Shown: positions 42,249-42,820 of the stretch, in pieces
Layout of the letters: every line of letters starts with the position of its first letter
Position numbering within the stretch: the first letter of the stretch is position 1
From: Lusitaniella coriacea LEGE 07157
GTDB taxonomy: Bacteria > Cyanobacteriota > Cyanobacteriia > Cyanobacteriales > Spirulinaceae
Direction of reading: 5' to 3'
DNA: 42,820 bases
Assembly: GCF_015207425.1 (NCBI RefSeq)
Contig: NZ_JADEWZ010000043.1
Coordinates: forward strand, 1-42,820
Notes under the pieces: generated by a model
Database searches by the model: none
What the model saw: only the letters and a program-made list of their open reading frames with translations
Told to the model about the DNA's origin: nothing
Translations under genes and position numbers: made by a program

Positions 42249-42820
42249 ATGTTAGAAGCTTATCGCGATCGCGCCAAGGAAAGAGCCGCCCTCGGCATTC
42301 CTCCCCTTCCCCTCAACGCGCAACAAACCACAGAACTTTGCGAACTGCTGAAAACCCCCCCAGAAGAAGACAAAGAAGACCTCTTAATGTTACTGCGCGA
42401 TCGCGTCCCCCCCGGAGTCGATGAAGCCGCATATGTGAAAGCCGGATTTCTCACCGCCGTTGCAAAAGGCGAAATTGAATGTCCCCTCATATCTCCCCAG
42501 GGCGCGATCGAACTTCTCGGTACAATGATAGGCGGGTATAACGTCCAATCCCTCATCGAACTGCTCAAATCCAGAGACACAAACCGCGCCGCAGCCGCCG
42601 CAACCGCCCTCAGCAAAACCCTCCTCGTCTTCGATGCCTTCAACGACGTTCTCCACCTCGCAGACACCAACCCCTACGCCAAACAAATCCTTGACGCATG
42701 GGCAAACGCCGCCTGGTTCATTGACAAACCCAAAGTCCCCAAAGAAATTACCGTCACCGTTTTTAAAGTCCCCGGCGAAACCAACACCGACGACCTCTCC
42801 CCCGCCCCTCACGCCACCAC
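42249..42820 (+). CDS. acnB: Aconitate hydratase B, N-terminal part (3' end outside window)
   Basis: The first 190 residues of AcnB, whose full proteins are about 860-870 residues. The HEAT-like N-terminal domain is recognisable: MLEAYRDRAKERAALGIPPL, PPEEDKEDLLMLLRDRVPPG and LLGTMIGGYNVQSLIELL. The start of the next domain has FKVPGETNTDDLSPAPHA. AcnB isomerises citrate and isocitrate and often also acts as 2-methylisocitrate dehydratase. The ATG at 42249 has AAGGAG about 10 nt upstream. The gene runs off the right edge. Confidence 0.95.
   Translation, partial: MLEAYRDRAKERAALGIPPLPLNAQQTTELCELLKTPPEEDKEDLLMLLRDRVPPGVDEAAYVKAGFLTAVAKGEIECPLISPQGAIELLGTMIGGYNVQSLIELLKSRDTNRAAAAATALSKTLLVFDAFNDVLHLADTNPYAKQILDAWANAAWFIDKPKVPKEITVTVFKVPGETNTDDLSPAPHAT

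Overview
This is a stretch of cyanobacterial chromosome. The evidence is a complete rubA-ycf48-psbEFLJ photosystem II block, psb28, cp12, an opcA-zwf pair, sucrose-phosphate phosphatase, and the HIP1 octamer (GCGATCGC), which recurs through most genes. Heptanucleotide tandem repeats and mosaic intergenic repeats suggest a repeat-rich, probably filamentous species. I cannot name the genus. No rRNA, tRNA or CRISPR array was recognised.

Layout. 0-4.66 kb: the C-terminal part of a giant signalling protein (Ser/Thr kinase remnant, AAA ATPase, GAF, active-looking GGDEF) that carries an in-frame copy of an intergenic repeat. 4.65-5.63 kb: a glycosyltransferase. 6.1-11.4 kb: psb28, then a minus-strand set for sugar catabolism and its redox control (pfkA, zwf, opcA, cp12). 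11.7-14.0 kb: a small membrane protein and a receiver-GGDEF-EAL protein in which the receiver and GGDEF signatures are degenerate and EAL is intact. 14.2-18.3 kb: a TPP riboswitch with thiC, a YwiC-like membrane protein, an NfeD-like protein, a repeat mosaic and maf. 18.5-23.5 kb: three co-directional unrecognised genes, the first a very acidic protein with 54-residue tandem repeats. 23.5-26.6 kb: a membrane WD40 protein and a Ser/Thr kinase.

26.6-30.6 kb is the most unusual part. An spp-ruvA pair overlaps by 4 bp. Directly after ruvA comes one long ORF that joins a complete cytosine-C5 DNA methyltransferase to a BsuBI/PstI-type restriction endonuclease. The last 26 bp of ruvA, stop codon included, are repeated exactly on the far side of this gene, so a cassette of about 2.3 kb seems to have entered at the ruvA 3' end. 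Next to the outer copy lies a decayed TPR gene, the likely former neighbour of ruvA.

30.6-32.3 kb holds an FKBP isomerase and a phasin-like gene, enclosed by two 68-bp near-identical inverted repeats. hisS and a long disordered protein follow. Then comes an AT-rich HEPN-like gene (candidate RNase or defence protein), placed between that protein and the terminator of psbEFLJ. 37.5-39.7 kb is the psbEFLJ-ycf48-rubA block. An ORF remnant, a long AT-rich leader, a PEP-CTERM secreted protein, folB and the start of acnB complete the window.
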